Shown: positions 32,330 through 41,604, counted from the stretch's first letter. The stretch: DNA of 64,000 nt from Bacillota bacterium (GCA_023416695.1 JAEZGY010000062.1:1-64000); one strand, 5' to 3'. The notes: generated by a model not told the origin, from the sequence alone. Numbers and translations are program-made.

Positions 32330-33118
32330 CTAATTGATACTTTTCACAATTATATCGTGATTTGAACGTATATACTCCATGTCCTGCAGGTAAATCTTTA
32401 GATCTCCACGTTCAATATTAGAAATAACGTCTTGATTACCAAGAGCCGCCTGACACTTCATATAGTCAGTTAGATGGGCGAGCCTTTGTAATAGTAGGGG
32501 AACAACCTGCTCCCTCTGCTCTTTACTTATCCCATAAGCATCTAGAAAGACTTTCATTCTTCGAATCTGTTCCTTAAGTGGCCCTTTATATTCTGGATTA
32601 GTAGGGCACATAAATGGTACAAAACGGTATATACCATAGACTACATCCCACATAGCAGGTCCTGGGTGTAGGGTATCAAAATCTATGATACCCTTTGGTA
32701 GGTCTCCTTCCACAGTTACATTATATGGAGCAAAGTCTCCGTGGCACATAACCTCTATTGGCTCTACAGGCGATAGCATATAATTCTCTCTTCCAGTTAA
32801 TCTAGAAATATATTCTTTGCTATGGGAATGATAGTCTAACAATAGCTTTGCCACTGATCGCAAAAACTCATCGGTGTATAGACTTACAGGCAGTGCCTCA
32901 TGAAATATCTTGCCTTCAACGAAACTTAGTACCTCTTGTCCCTCTTCATTCCTTCCATAGGGTATAGGAACATAATCTATCCCTCTTTCCCTTAGAAAAC
33001 GTAGAAAACTATGAACCTCCTCGGTCCATGGATTAGCTGGTCTTACAACCCTTTCTCCCTGTAAAAATATCGCTCCCTCTCTTCCTCCAGAAAGTGCAAT
33101 TTTATTTTTTTCCATCAT
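32330..33118 (-). CDS. Choline/aminoglycoside-kinase-like phosphotransferase
   Basis: This 262-residue protein belongs to the APH/choline kinase superfamily. It has the catalytic loop CHGDFAPYN (about 124-132; Asp as base) and the metal-binding IIDFDTLHPGPAMWD (about 143-157). The N-terminal lobe is short and lacks a clear glycine loop. Members phosphorylate hydroxyls of small molecules such as choline, homoserine, methylthioribose or aminoglycosides. It is the last gene of the dlt-like cassette, 41 bases after the acyltransferase gene. A role in making or decorating the same surface polymer is inference. The start may be either of two adjacent ATGs (33118 or 33115). Confidence 0.85.
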   Translation of the reverse strand: MMEKNKIALSGGREGAIFLQGERVVRPANPWTEEVHSFLRFLRERGIDYVPIPYGRNEEGQEVLSFVEGKIFHEALPVSLYTDEFLRSVAKLLLDYHSHSKEYISRLTGRENYMLSPVEPIEVMCHGDFAPYNVTVEGDLPKGIIDFDTLHPGPAMWDVVYGIYRFVPFMCPTNPEYKGPLKEQIRRMKVFLDAYGISKEQREQVVPLLLQRLAHLTDYMKCQAALGNQDVISNIERGDLKIYLQDMEYIRSNHDIIVKSIN

Positions 33119-33159
33119 ATTCCCCCTAGTTACAAAAGTCCACTCAAAAGTCTTATCTC

Positions 33160-34206
33160 CTACCTATCTTTTTTACCCTTTCCTCCTGTAAGTAGGTCGA
33201 AAAACGGCACAAAAAGTTTGTTACTTAAACACACCGTAAGAGCTATAGAAAAGAATAGCATCCCAATAAATGCTACCTTCATATTTAGTGATGCCAACCA
33301 TGCTGAGCCTCCTAGTACAGTTAAAAAAATGTACATAAAGGTTTGATGAAGTACATAAACCTGAAGTGTTCTGCTGCCAAACCCACTAAACATACATTTT
33401 ACAGATGGAATAACGGCTATGATAGCTAATACCGTAATAAACACTATAAGGTAATAAGCCAATCGCACTAACCATGCATACTCTGAAAAGGCCTCATAAG
33501 GAAAACCCTTAAACTGTAGTTCAAAACTTCCTTTTCCTTTTAAAAAATATTCATAACTCCATTTTAGCTTATCATAATACTTCCAGATAACTGCCAGTAC
33601 ACCAAGAATCCAGCCAAAAGATGCTATAATAATCACCTTTCTTTTAAGGAAGCATGCTAACTTCTTAGAATCAAGGTAGTAGCCTAAGTAAAAGAACGGA
33701 TAGAAGGTAACTACTCTAGAAAGACTTAGTAAGCTTCCTACAGATTTATCGTACCCTACCATACATCCAAGAAGAATCGATAGTGGCAAGATTATACCAA
33801 ATGAATAATGTCTAATTGCCATGGTAATCAACATAAAGAACATCATACCAAGAATATACCAAGCGATACCGTACTCATTGAATAGCGAAAAACTCGGCTT
33901 ATCTCCAAATACAACTCTTACGAAAAAGAGTAGTGTCTTCATAAAATAAAATACCACCAAAAAAGATGCTATTTTACTCCATCGCTTCTCATTCACAGTC
34001 TTTTTACTAAACAGTCCTGATACGAATACAAAGGCAGGCATATGAAACAAATAGATAAAGTATACAACCTTTCCTATGCCCTCAGATTTCCCCATAAACC
34101 CTTTGGCTACGTGACCTAGCACAACTAAAAAGATAAGTACAAACTTTACATTGTCCCATTTGGCCAAGCGTTCTTGGCCATTAGTATCTGTTTTACTAAA
34201 ACTCAT
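33160..34206 (-). CDS. Acyltransferase-3 family membrane protein
   Basis: This 348-residue protein has about ten membrane helices and the acyltransferase-3 signature at the start: WDNVKFVLIFLVVLGHV with the catalytic His (about residue 32). Next come LFHMPAFVFVSGLF and, near the middle, FYPFFYLGYYL. Such proteins (OafA, WecH and related) transfer acyl groups, usually acetyl or succinyl, to sugars or lipids at the membrane. It lies 17 bases after the SGNH gene in the dlt-like cassette, so it probably acts on the same or a linked surface polymer. AAAGGAG precedes the ATG. Confidence 0.9.
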   Translation of the reverse strand: MSFSKTDTNGQERLAKWDNVKFVLIFLVVLGHVAKGFMGKSEGIGKVVYFIYLFHMPAFVFVSGLFSKKTVNEKRWSKIASFLVVFYFMKTLLFFVRVVFGDKPSFSLFNEYGIAWYILGMMFFMLITMAIRHYSFGIILPLSILLGCMVGYDKSVGSLLSLSRVVTFYPFFYLGYYLDSKKLACFLKRKVIIIASFGWILGVLAVIWKYYDKLKWSYEYFLKGKGSFELQFKGFPYEAFSEYAWLVRLAYYLIVFITVLAIIAVIPSVKCMFSGFGSRTLQVYVLHQTFMYIFLTVLGGSAWLASLNMKVAFIGMLFFSIALTVCLSNKLFVPFFDLLTGGKGKKDR

Positions 34207-34223
34207 CCTTAAGCTCTCCTTTA

Positions 34224-35333
34224 CTAACTCCCCTGTTGCATTTTCTCTACATATTTATCATAAGCAAGCACTGCTTCATCCCAGCTCTCAAACCCAGCTA
34301 CTCCTCTCTGATCAGTGAAGGTATAATGTTCTGTTAAATAGACACCCATATAACTCATGAACTTCTTACTCCCCGCCACATTTAAGTGGTCTCTATCAGA
34401 AAAATCCGTTTCAAAAGATATTCCTAACTCTTGGTACCTTTCTTCTTTATTAAAATCTAGACAAGTATAACCTTCCCCTTCTAGAACCGTCATAATCTGA
34501 TTCACCTGCATAGCGTATTCCGTATGAAGCCTTGCTGGCAAGGAGACAAAGAGAACATTTATCCCCTTCTCCTTTACATAAGATAACAATTCATTTAATA
34601 AAGCCATTTGAACCTCATCGAGACTCGCAGTCTTTGTAGTTAACTCAGGAACCTCTAAAGGAGTAACATTAAATAACGCATCATATTGTATTACACTTTT
34701 AAATGCATTCCTTTTTCCAGTAAAATCAAACTCATTTAACTTTCTCCATCTGCTATGATACTTTAGAAAACTCCAATAATAACTAAGCTTAGAGACATTC
34801 TCCTTATCTTCTATCAACTTCTTCACTGCTTCTTTGTCATCCGCATTTTTTTCTATTTGATAGTCTATAGCTAGTGGATAGAGTTCTAGTGCTGCTTCTA
34901 TCATTTCTCTTTTGTTTTTACTAAAAGGTAGGCAGTCTGTGACACGACGGATATTGGCTTCACTCATGAGATACACCTGATCTTTACGAAAACAATTCAC
35001 GTCTACGATAAATAATGGATTCTCTTGCGTCTTTCTTACCTCTTCCATAAGATACTTTATAAATACTCCTGGCTGAGAAAAAGTGGATAGGTCGTAGGAA
35101 GGTATTCCATTGCTTTCCCAAAGGCTTAAAGCATTCCAACCTAAGGTCAATCTACTGTTTCCTAACGTAACTACCTGTAGAGAGTTCTCAGGTTCCATAT
35201 AAAAAGAGCTATAAGTCCCAACCGTAGGGCTAGCCTCTTGCCCTATGGCAAAAATAGAGGATATCTTATGGAAAATCATAAGAAACAGGAGGACAAATAT
35301 GATTACTTTACTTATTTTTTTGGTCTTTTTCAT
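34224..35333 (-). CDS. SGNH-hydrolase-like protein of the acylation cassette (DltD-like position)
   Basis: This 369-residue protein has one N-terminal membrane helix (about 9-29) and a large outer domain. The SGNH pattern is visible: TLGNSRLTLGW (about 55-65) in place of block I GxSR/D with the nucleophile Ser, and SDRDHLNVAGSKKF (about 313-326) as the terminal Asp-x-x-His block. DltD, which has the same place in dlt operons and similar topology, helps move D-alanine onto teichoic acids. The family position fits, but identity with DltD is not shown. The gene follows the MBOAT gene by 13 bases. Confidence 0.8.
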   Translation of the reverse strand: MKKTKKISKVIIFVLLFLMIFHKISSIFAIGQEASPTVGTYSSFYMEPENSLQVVTLGNSRLTLGWNALSLWESNGIPSYDLSTFSQPGVFIKYLMEEVRKTQENPLFIVDVNCFRKDQVYLMSEANIRRVTDCLPFSKNKREMIEAALELYPLAIDYQIEKNADDKEAVKKLIEDKENVSKLSYYWSFLKYHSRWRKLNEFDFTGKRNAFKSVIQYDALFNVTPLEVPELTTKTASLDEVQMALLNELLSYVKEKGINVLFVSLPARLHTEYAMQVNQIMTVLEGEGYTCLDFNKEERYQELGISFETDFSDRDHLNVAGSKKFMSYMGVYLTEHYTFTDQRGVAGFESWDEAVLAYDKYVEKMQQGS

Positions 35334-35346
35334 TGCTTTTCTCCAC

Positions 35347-36936
35347 CTAATAATTCATATATGCAAAGGAACTGGCACTATAGCCTGGTCCATAAATACC
35401 TAATATAAGAGTGGCAAATATGATTCCTAACATAAGTGCATAACGAAATACTATATTTTGCTTCTGTACCATGTCTCTTACAGAGCCCTTCTCTTGGAGA
35501 TTACTGATATAGATCAACAGTATGGTACTAAGCACTAAAAGGTGAAACTCCTTTTCCGATACACCATAAGTATATAGACTTCCGTCAAACAGTTTATAGG
35601 GCTGAAAATCAGTCACTATAGATTGTATTGCAACCTTTGTTTTATATAACATCCCTGGCCTAGTAAGTAAACGTCCTACCGCAAAGATACAGGTTGTCCT
35701 AACCATCTGAAATACTCTCCAGGAAGTTGCCTCTGTATTAATATTTAGCTTCTTTGTAAGCCACTGCATTTCTGGCTGAAAGGTAACAGAGCACATAATA
35801 ACAAAACCATAATATAGCCCCCATGCAATGTAAGTCTTACCGGTTCCATGCCATAGTCCAGTTAAAAACCAAGTAATGACTATAGGAAAGAAGGTTACTA
35901 CAATCCTGCCAGCTCTCTCTCCCCAAGCTTTTTTGACCTTTTTACCAGCCTTTTTTACCCAAGAAGACGTGGACACCGGATAGTAAACATAATCCTTAAA
36001 CCAGCCACCTAATGTCATATGCCATCTTCTCCAAAACTCCGTAACGGATTTAGAGAAAAACGGTCTTTTAAAGTTAATATCCAACTCGATTCCAAACAAA
36101 TCAGAGACACCTCTGGCAATATCCATACAACCAGAAAAATCCATGTATATGTAGAGAACATCTAAAAATGCTGCTATGAGAAGTATTGAGCCTCCTGTTT
36201 TACTTGGATTTTCGTAGGCTGCTGTTACATAGATATTCACCCTATCTGCTATAACGAGCTTTTTAAAATACCCCCAAAGCATAAGCTGAAATCCTGACAG
36301 CATTCTCTCTGAGTTATATTTTAATTCCATTTTAAGTCGGGCCCCTAGGCGATTATATCGTTCAATTGGCCCCTGTAGAATATGGGGAAAATAGATGGCA
36401 TATAGCGCAAAACGTGCATAGTTATTTTCACATTCATATCTACGCCAATACACATCTAATAAATACCCAATGGTTGAAAATGTGTAATAAGAGATACCTA
36501 AAGGGACAATGATGTCAGTTACCGCAAAATCTCCCTTTCCACCTAAAAAAGCAATTAATCCATTGATTGGTTCTAAGAAATATTTTAGAAACTTAGAATA
36601 ACTAAGAATACCTAAGGCTACGGCTAAGGTAATTAATAAAATCCTTCTATTCTTTCTCCTATACTGTTTTTTTAGCTGCTTTATCTCTTGTGATGTTACA
36701 CCTTCTCTGGCAACCGCCTGATCCTGCTTTGACCAGTTTTTTGTCACTATTCTTGCCGCCGCAAACACAAGAAAGGAGGTGGCAAAAATAAATGGAAGAT
36801 ACTGTATTCCAGAAATCATATAGAATACTATACTAATAACTAGTAGTATCTTCCATCTATGTTTAATAGGACATGAATAAAAAACCAGGAGTGCAACAAT
36901 TAAGAATAGCAAAAACTCAATTGTTGTAAAGACCAT
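35347..36936 (-). CDS. MBOAT-family membrane acyltransferase (DltB/AlgI-like)
   Basis: This 529-residue protein has about 11-12 membrane segments and the MBOAT hallmarks: FWRRWHMTLGGWFKDYVYYP (about 317-336) and the conserved His in FLTGLWHGTGKTYIAWG (about residue 374). MBOAT proteins such as DltB, PatA and AlgI pass an acyl group from an inner donor to an outer acceptor. Here the donor is most likely the carrier protein encoded just upstream. The protein is longer than DltB (about 400 residues) and nearer the AlgI size, which argues against a plain D-alanine function. Confidence 0.9.
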   Translation of the reverse strand: MVFTTIEFLLFLIVALLVFYSCPIKHRWKILLVISIVFYMISGIQYLPFIFATSFLVFAAARIVTKNWSKQDQAVAREGVTSQEIKQLKKQYRRKNRRILLITLAVALGILSYSKFLKYFLEPINGLIAFLGGKGDFAVTDIIVPLGISYYTFSTIGYLLDVYWRRYECENNYARFALYAIYFPHILQGPIERYNRLGARLKMELKYNSERMLSGFQLMLWGYFKKLVIADRVNIYVTAAYENPSKTGGSILLIAAFLDVLYIYMDFSGCMDIARGVSDLFGIELDINFKRPFFSKSVTEFWRRWHMTLGGWFKDYVYYPVSTSSWVKKAGKKVKKAWGERAGRIVVTFFPIVITWFLTGLWHGTGKTYIAWGLYYGFVIMCSVTFQPEMQWLTKKLNINTEATSWRVFQMVRTTCIFAVGRLLTRPGMLYKTKVAIQSIVTDFQPYKLFDGSLYTYGVSEKEFHLLVLSTILLIYISNLQEKGSVRDMVQKQNIVFRYALMLGIIFATLILGIYGPGYSASSFAYMNY

Positions 36937-36951
36937 TTCTCTTCTCCTACC

Positions 36952-37176
36952 CTATTGTAATTTTTCAATCATATTGTACATTGCCTGAACACTATTAAAA
37001 TTCTCAGGCACCATAGAATCCATTGTGATTTCTATGTCATATACCTCTTCTAGTTCAGAAATGATTTCTGCTAAGTCAATAGAATCAATGAGACCTTCTG
37101 TAAACAAAGCAGTTTCGTTAACCCAGTCAATATCCTTCTCTACAACACTCTCAAGTACTTTAATTAAATCTTCCAT
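36952..37176 (-). CDS. Acyl/aminoacyl carrier protein (DltC-like)
   Basis: This 74-residue acidic protein is a carrier protein. The phosphopantetheine attachment site is GLIDSIDLAEII with Ser32. This is the DSxxL-type motif of ACP and DltC. GGAGG stands just before the ATG. It lies eight bases after the adenylating-enzyme gene and 15 before the MBOAT gene, so it would receive the activated acid from the former and hand it to the latter. Confidence 0.92.
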   Translation of the reverse strand: MEDLIKVLESVVEKDIDWVNETALFTEGLIDSIDLAEIISELEEVYDIEITMDSMVPENFNSVQAMYNMIEKLQ

Positions 37177-37184
37177 TTTTCCTC

Positions 37185-38588
37185 CTAATTTAACTCTTTG
37201 TATAGAATTTTCCCCGATTCATTACGAGGAATCTTAGCAATATAATGAAGGCTAATAGCCTTTGGATTAATTCCTGTTTCACTATGAATGTACTCTTTCA
37301 CTTTCCCCAGCAGAGTATCATCTGTAATATACACACGAAGACTAGTATCATCTCCAGTACTAGCCATATCTACATCTTGGTATCTACGCTTAATAATTAC
37401 GTCTAAATCATCTAAATTGATACGATTTCCATAAAGCTTAAGAAACCGTTTTTTTCGACCAACAATATAAAAATATCCATCATGATCCATCTTTGCCATG
37501 TCGCCAGTGCTCAGATATCCGTGTCTTTCATCACCTTTACTTAAATCTTCCCTCACCTGAGCATAGCCTAGGGTTACGTTATCACCTAGATATGTCAATT
37601 CCCCCACAATCCCTGGGTCAGTTATTACCTCATTATTCTCATCAAGTAAGTGAAATTTACCTCCTGGAATTGCAATACCCATACTTCCATATTTCTCAAG
37701 GGCTTTCTCATAAGGCAGATATGCCATTCTAGCCGTTGCCTCTGTCTGTCCATACATCACCACAAAATGTCTTCCGGTAGCTAATGCATACTCCGCAAAT
37801 TCCTTATGTAGTTCAGGAGATAACTTTCCACCTGCCTGGGTCATGGTTTTTAAAGATGGTAACTCTATCCGATTAAATTTAATCTTCTTAAGCATCTCAT
37901 AGGTGTAAGGAACTCCACCAAAAGAAGTTGCCGAATACTCTTTTGCAAAATCCCAGAATTGCTTATTTAAAATAGTTTTTTTAGTAAATAAAATGGTTGC
38001 CCCCACCTGTAAGTGAGAGTTAATAATGGAAAGACCATAAGTGTAATTCATTGGTAGTGTAGTAATTGGACGCTCTGTATTATTAAGCTCTAAATACTCC
38101 ACAATTGATTCTACATTTGCCTGTATGTTCTTATAGCTTTGTCTTACGAGTTTTGGACTACCCGTAGAACCTGAAGTAGTCAATAGTAGTGCCAACTCCG
38201 GATTAAGATCCACTTGATCCTTAGGATAACACTCTACTAATTGATACTCATGAGTTATGTAGACTGCTCTATTTCTTTTAAACCCAGCATAATCTACTGG
38301 TATAAACAAATAATTGGGGCGGTATGTTTCTATGAGATTGTTTAACAGCTCTTCAGACATTTCTGCATCTAATAAAAGTTGAACAGCTCCTACTCCTAAA
38401 CATCCTACATATGCACAAAAGGAGCCCAAAGTATTGGTACAAAGAACAAACACTAAAGCTCTAGAAGGTAATACATTATACAATTCTTTCTGAATATTTG
38501 ACAATTCAATATAGGTTACTTGTAATCCATCTTCTTGTATGGCTGCCTGTTTTTCACCATATCTATCTAAGTTACGATAATATTTCAT
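37185..38588 (-). CDS. AMP-forming adenylating enzyme (DltA/acyl-ligase-like)
   Basis: This 467-residue enzyme belongs to the AMP-binding superfamily. It shows the ATP loop LLTTSGSTGSPK (about 140-151), GGVPYT, the TQAGGKLSPELH and YGQTEATARM motifs, STGDMAKMD, and the C-terminal catalytic Lys in SGKILYKEL. It would adenylate a carboxylic acid and load it on the carrier protein next door. The A5-A8 region looks closer to acyl-CoA ligases than to D-alanine-specific DltA, so the acid is open. I chose the ATG at 38588: the protein then begins like DltA (MKYYRNLDRYG), and GGAGG lies 11 bases upstream. Other starts are TTG 38621 and ATG 38606. Confidence 0.85.
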   Translation of the reverse strand: MKYYRNLDRYGEKQAAIQEDGLQVTYIELSNIQKELYNVLPSRALVFVLCTNTLGSFCAYVGCLGVGAVQLLLDAEMSEELLNNLIETYRPNYLFIPVDYAGFKRNRAVYITHEYQLVECYPKDQVDLNPELALLLTTSGSTGSPKLVRQSYKNIQANVESIVEYLELNNTERPITTLPMNYTYGLSIINSHLQVGATILFTKKTILNKQFWDFAKEYSATSFGGVPYTYEMLKKIKFNRIELPSLKTMTQAGGKLSPELHKEFAEYALATGRHFVVMYGQTEATARMAYLPYEKALEKYGSMGIAIPGGKFHLLDENNEVITDPGIVGELTYLGDNVTLGYAQVREDLSKGDERHGYLSTGDMAKMDHDGYFYIVGRKKRFLKLYGNRINLDDLDVIIKRRYQDVDMASTGDDTSLRVYITDDTLLGKVKEYIHSETGINPKAISLHYIAKIPRNESGKILYKELN

Positions 38589-38778
38589 ATCTCCTTCGTC
38601 CTCCATAGCTACAATTCCCAAAATAATATATTACTATGAGCAAAAAACCACACATATTTTATTATAAACCATTATTGTGGCATTTTTTTGTTAAAATAAT
38701 GTGTATTATGGAAATTTCGCTTGTAAAACTCCTCATCTACAGTGGTGTTGGTATTTCCAATGCAAGTTACTATACCAC

Positions 38779-38816
38779 AAAAAAGCGAGAATACCTATAC
38801 TTAGATTTTCTCGCTT
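38779..38816 (-). terminator. Intrinsic terminator of the tRNA-Tyr/tRNA-Leu operon
   Basis: On the minus strand AAGCGAGAA pairs with TTCTCGCTT around a 16-base loop and is followed by TTTT. It stands 12 bases after tRNA-Leu and upstream of the adenylating-enzyme gene, insulating the two units. Confidence 0.82.
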
Positions 38817-38827
38817 CTTACTATTGA

Positions 38828-38913
38828 TGCCGGCGACCGGAATCGAACCGGTACGGGAGATTAGTCCCGCAGGATTTTAAGTCCTGTGCGTCTGCCAGTT
38901 CCGCCACGCCGGC
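38828..38913 (-). tRNA. tRNA-Leu (anticodon TAA)
   Basis: The 86-base gene has the long variable arm of a class II tRNA. Acceptor GCCGGCG/CGCCGGC, anticodon stem CAGGA/TCCTG with loop CTTAAAA, and T-loop GTTCGATTC are visible; the discriminator is A. It lies three bases after tRNA-Tyr. Confidence 0.95.
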
Positions 38914-38916
38914 GTG

Positions 38917-38998
38917 TGGATGGAGAAGGATTCGAACCTTCGAAAGCGTTGCTAACAGATTTACAGTCTGCCCCCTTTGGCCACTCGGGAATCCATCC
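38917..38998 (-). tRNA. tRNA-Tyr (anticodon GTA)
   Basis: The 82-base class II tRNA has acceptor GGATGGA/TCCATCC, anticodon stem CAGAC.../...TCTG with loop containing GTA, a variable arm of about 12 bases and T-loop GTTCGAATC. The discriminator is A. It is the first gene of the Tyr-Leu pair. Confidence 0.95.
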
Positions 38999-39020
38999 AA
39001 CTTACTCCTGACAAGAAAAT

Positions 39021-39048
39021 ATTATAACAGAATTCCTCTGGAATGCAA
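39021..39048 (-). promoter_or_regulatory. Sigma-A promoter of the tRNA-Tyr/Leu operon
   Basis: TTGCAT, 16 bases, then TATAAT with an extended TG on the minus strand, 22 bases before tRNA-Tyr. Confidence 0.82.
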
Positions 39049-39084
39049 GACTTTTTTCTAAATTTTCTGTCCTATTTAAACAAT

Positions 39085-41199
39085 TTAGATGATATCAGCG
39101 GTTTTCAGGATAACAGAAGAAATTGCTGGTAATGTTAGCTTTAGAATTCCATCTTCACCATAATAGATTCTAGATGATAAATCAAATCCTTGCTCTGTGG
39201 TCATAATTAACCTAACAAGCCTATGGTCATCCATCACCCCAAGCTCCCACACAGGAATCTCTATAGTTTTTTCTGCAGAACCACAGTTCACAGCAATGAC
39301 AAATTGATCCTTTTCATCAAATCTGCCATAACTAATATAGCGATCTCCTCCACTTAAGAACAAAATTGAGCCAGTCTTAAGAGCATTGTAGCTTTTGTGA
39401 ATTTGAATCAGCTCTTTATGAAGATGGATAAGTTCCATATCCTCACGCCCCCACGGATAAGTACGTCTATTGTCTGGATCAGTCCATCCACATACACCAG
39501 CCTCATCCCCATAGTAAATAGTTGGCGCTCCTGGCCAGGTCATCTGCATAGCTACGGCAATTCGCATAATACCTTTATTGATATTTTGATTTGCCGCCTC
39601 TGAACCTAGCGTATTTACTCTTCCTGTTTTCCTATTTGTACGAGTAAGAAATCTTGAATGGTCATGATTAGAAAGTTCATTCATGGCAACCAAAAGGGAC
39701 TGTGTATTGAATTTACTCATAAAATGCTTCATAGATTCAAAAAAGATATCTGCATGGCCAAGTAAATCTGAACGGAACTCGTCACTATGCTTCTCTACCC
39801 CAGTTAAAAACCAAGTAATAGGTTCCATGAAAGCATCGTAATTCATTACAGTATCCCACTCATCCCCTTGTAACCAGTCGGAAGGATCGCCATAGTGCTC
39901 AGACAAGATAATTGCCTCTGGGTTAGCCTCTTTAACCTTTCTGCGGAAATCCTTCCAGAAATGGTGGTTAAACTCATTGGAGTGACCTAAGTCTGCTGCC
40001 ACATCCAACCTCCAACCATCACAGTTAAAAGGGGGCGATACCCATTTCACCCCTACACTCATAATATAATCGTACAGTTTAGAGGAATCTTCGTAATTAA
40101 GCTTAGGAAGGGTGTTATGCCCCCACCAACCATCGTATTTCTCGTTATATGGCCAATGTTGCTCTCGATAACGGAAGAAATCACGGTAAGGACTATTTTC
40201 ATCAATATATGCCCCCTTCTCATAGCCAGGCTGATTCTCATAGATTCTTTCATGATCCAGCCATTTATTAAAGGAACCACAGTGATTGAATACACCATCC
40301 AAGATAATCTTCATTCCTCTTTTATGTGCCTCTTCCACCAGTTCAATAAACAGCTGATTACTAGCCTCAAGATTCTCCCTATCGGTTACCCTTTTTATAT
40401 ATTTGGTAGCATGCTGATTATTATTATCACCAGGCTGCAGTAATTCTCCTTCATCCTTTTTAATTACTCCATAATGAGGGTCTACATAATCATAATCCTG
40501 AGTATCATACTTATGATTAGATGGGGATACAAAGATAGGATTTAGATAGATTGCCTCTACACCAAGTCCTTTAAGATAATCCAGTTTCTTCATTACTCCC
40601 ATAAGGTCTCCACCATAAAATTCTCGGACACCCATTGCCTCAGGATACTTGTTCCAGTCGTTTACCTCTTTTACCTGTTCGCCGATGTAACTATATTCTC
40701 CAGTTAGTACATCATTGCTGGTATCTCCATTAAAAAAGCGATCCACAAAGATCTGATAAAACACAGCACCTTTTGCCCAGTCTGGTGTCTTAAAGCCAGG
40801 CTGTATTACAAAATCATAGCAATTATTCAAATCACTAGTAGCACCCTTCTGGTTATAAAAGCACCTTCCCTGTCCAGTAGTTACTTCGAAATAATAACTT
40901 ACCTTCTTATCTGATAACTGTAGATGATATTCATAATAATCAAACATCTGAGCAGTAAAAGCCTTTTTCATCAAATGACGGTTTTGTCCACATACCAAAT
41001 AAACGGTATCCACATTGTTCATTGCTGTACGAAACCGTATGGTCACTACCTCATAACAATCTGGCTCCATTGGAATTCGAAACATACTGGTTCCATCACT
41101 AAACAAGGCTTTTCTATTTATAATTGAATTCGAACTTTCCACACACATCTGAAGCATTTGCCTCTTTGAGATTTGCGAATAGTTATTATTAATGTCCAC
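39085..41199 (-). CDS. GH13 alpha-glucan hydrolase (neopullulanase/maltogenic-amylase-like)
   Basis: This 704-residue enzyme has an N-terminal CBM34-like beta domain (about 25-130) and then a (beta/alpha)8 GH13 barrel. The four conserved regions are visible: DGVFNHCG, GWRLDVA with the nucleophile Asp, IILSEHYG with the acid/base Glu, and NELSNHDHSR with the stabilising Asp. No signal peptide is present, so it works in the cytoplasm on maltodextrins or glycogen-type oligosaccharides. It starts at GTG 41199, seven bases after GGGAG. An insertion rich in Asn/Gln around residue 255 is unusual in sequence. It is a single gene with its own promoter. Confidence 0.92.
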   Translation of the reverse strand: MDINNNYSQISKRQMLQMCVESSNSIINRKALFSDGTSMFRIPMEPDCYEVVTIRFRTAMNNVDTVYLVCGQNRHLMKKAFTAQMFDYYEYHLQLSDKKVSYYFEVTTGQGRCFYNQKGATSDLNNCYDFVIQPGFKTPDWAKGAVFYQIFVDRFFNGDTSNDVLTGEYSYIGEQVKEVNDWNKYPEAMGVREFYGGDLMGVMKKLDYLKGLGVEAIYLNPIFVSPSNHKYDTQDYDYVDPHYGVIKKDEGELLQPGDNNNQHATKYIKRVTDRENLEASNQLFIELVEEAHKRGMKIILDGVFNHCGSFNKWLDHERIYENQPGYEKGAYIDENSPYRDFFRYREQHWPYNEKYDGWWGHNTLPKLNYEDSSKLYDYIMSVGVKWVSPPFNCDGWRLDVAADLGHSNEFNHHFWKDFRRKVKEANPEAIILSEHYGDPSDWLQGDEWDTVMNYDAFMEPITWFLTGVEKHSDEFRSDLLGHADIFFESMKHFMSKFNTQSLLVAMNELSNHDHSRFLTRTNRKTGRVNTLGSEAANQNINKGIMRIAVAMQMTWPGAPTIYYGDEAGVCGWTDPDNRRTYPWGREDMELIHLHKELIQIHKSYNALKTGSILFLSGGDRYISYGRFDEKDQFVIAVNCGSAEKTIEIPVWELGVMDDHRLVRLIMTTEQGFDLSSRIYYGEDGILKLTLPAISSVILKTADII

Positions 41200-41309
41200 G
41201 TTTCCACTCCCTACCTAGTAAATGCCTCTTTTGTATTTATTCTATTATATGTATCGCAAGAACCAAATATCAGTCCCATAAACCTCCACCCTATTATACA
41301 TACGTTTTT

Positions 41310-41337
41310 ATTTTATCGTTCCCACGTAATTTGTCAA
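41310..41337 (-). promoter_or_regulatory. Sigma-A promoter of the GH13 gene
   Basis: TTGACA, 16 bases, then TAAAAT on the minus strand, about 110 bases before the GTG start. A second -10-like TATAAT lies nearer the gene at 41293-41298 without a good -35. No CcpA (cre) site is evident by eye. Confidence 0.55.
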
Positions 41338-41370
41338 TGTTTATTCATGTGCTTTTTTCTTATATTATGT

Positions 41371-41403
41371 AAAAAGGGCAGCTTCCGACTAGCTGCCCTT
41401 TTT
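41371..41403. terminator. Second hairpin terminator between ftsH and the GH13 gene
   Basis: AAAAAGGGCAGCT pairs exactly with AGCTGCCCTTTTT around a seven-base loop, giving T5 on both strands. It lies upstream of the GH13 promoter and insulates that gene. Confidence 0.88.
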
Positions 41404-41480
41404 GGAGAAGGTATTTTTGTTACTTATGGGGTGTAGCAAAAACTAATATAATGTATTGGGGTTTACGACTATAGTATAGC

Positions 41481-41533
41481 AAAAATATCAGATAAAGTGT
41501 GCACAAACATGCTGCTAATTATCTGATATTTTT
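41481..41533 (-). terminator. Intrinsic terminator of the ftsH transcript
   Basis: AAAAATATCAGATAA pairs exactly with TTATCTGATATTTTT around a 23-base loop. It lies about 70 bases after the ftsH stop; together with the hairpin at 41371-41403 it makes a double terminator. The rest of the 405-base gap from 41200 to 41604 holds the GH13 promoter and no gene. Confidence 0.82.
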
Positions 41534-41604
41534 GTTTATAATAACTATTCAATTGCCATTATTATCTAACTACATAGTAATATTATTTAAATTGTCTGAC
41601 TTTA

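Noticed and set aside
32330..33118. Aminoglycoside resistance kinase
   Set aside because: The APH fold is shared with many metabolic kinases, the N-lobe is short, and the gene sits in a surface-modification cassette, so resistance is not supported.
38661..38694. TTAACA and TATAAT 22 bases apart before the dlt-like cassette
   Set aside because: Spacing of 22 resembles Spo0A-controlled spoIIG, but the -35 is weak, no 0A box is seen and the DNA is extremely AT-rich, so chance is likely.
38636..38827. 63-codon open frame upstream of the adenylating-enzyme gene
   Set aside because: No ribosome site, very AT-rich, and it overlaps the tRNA operon terminator.
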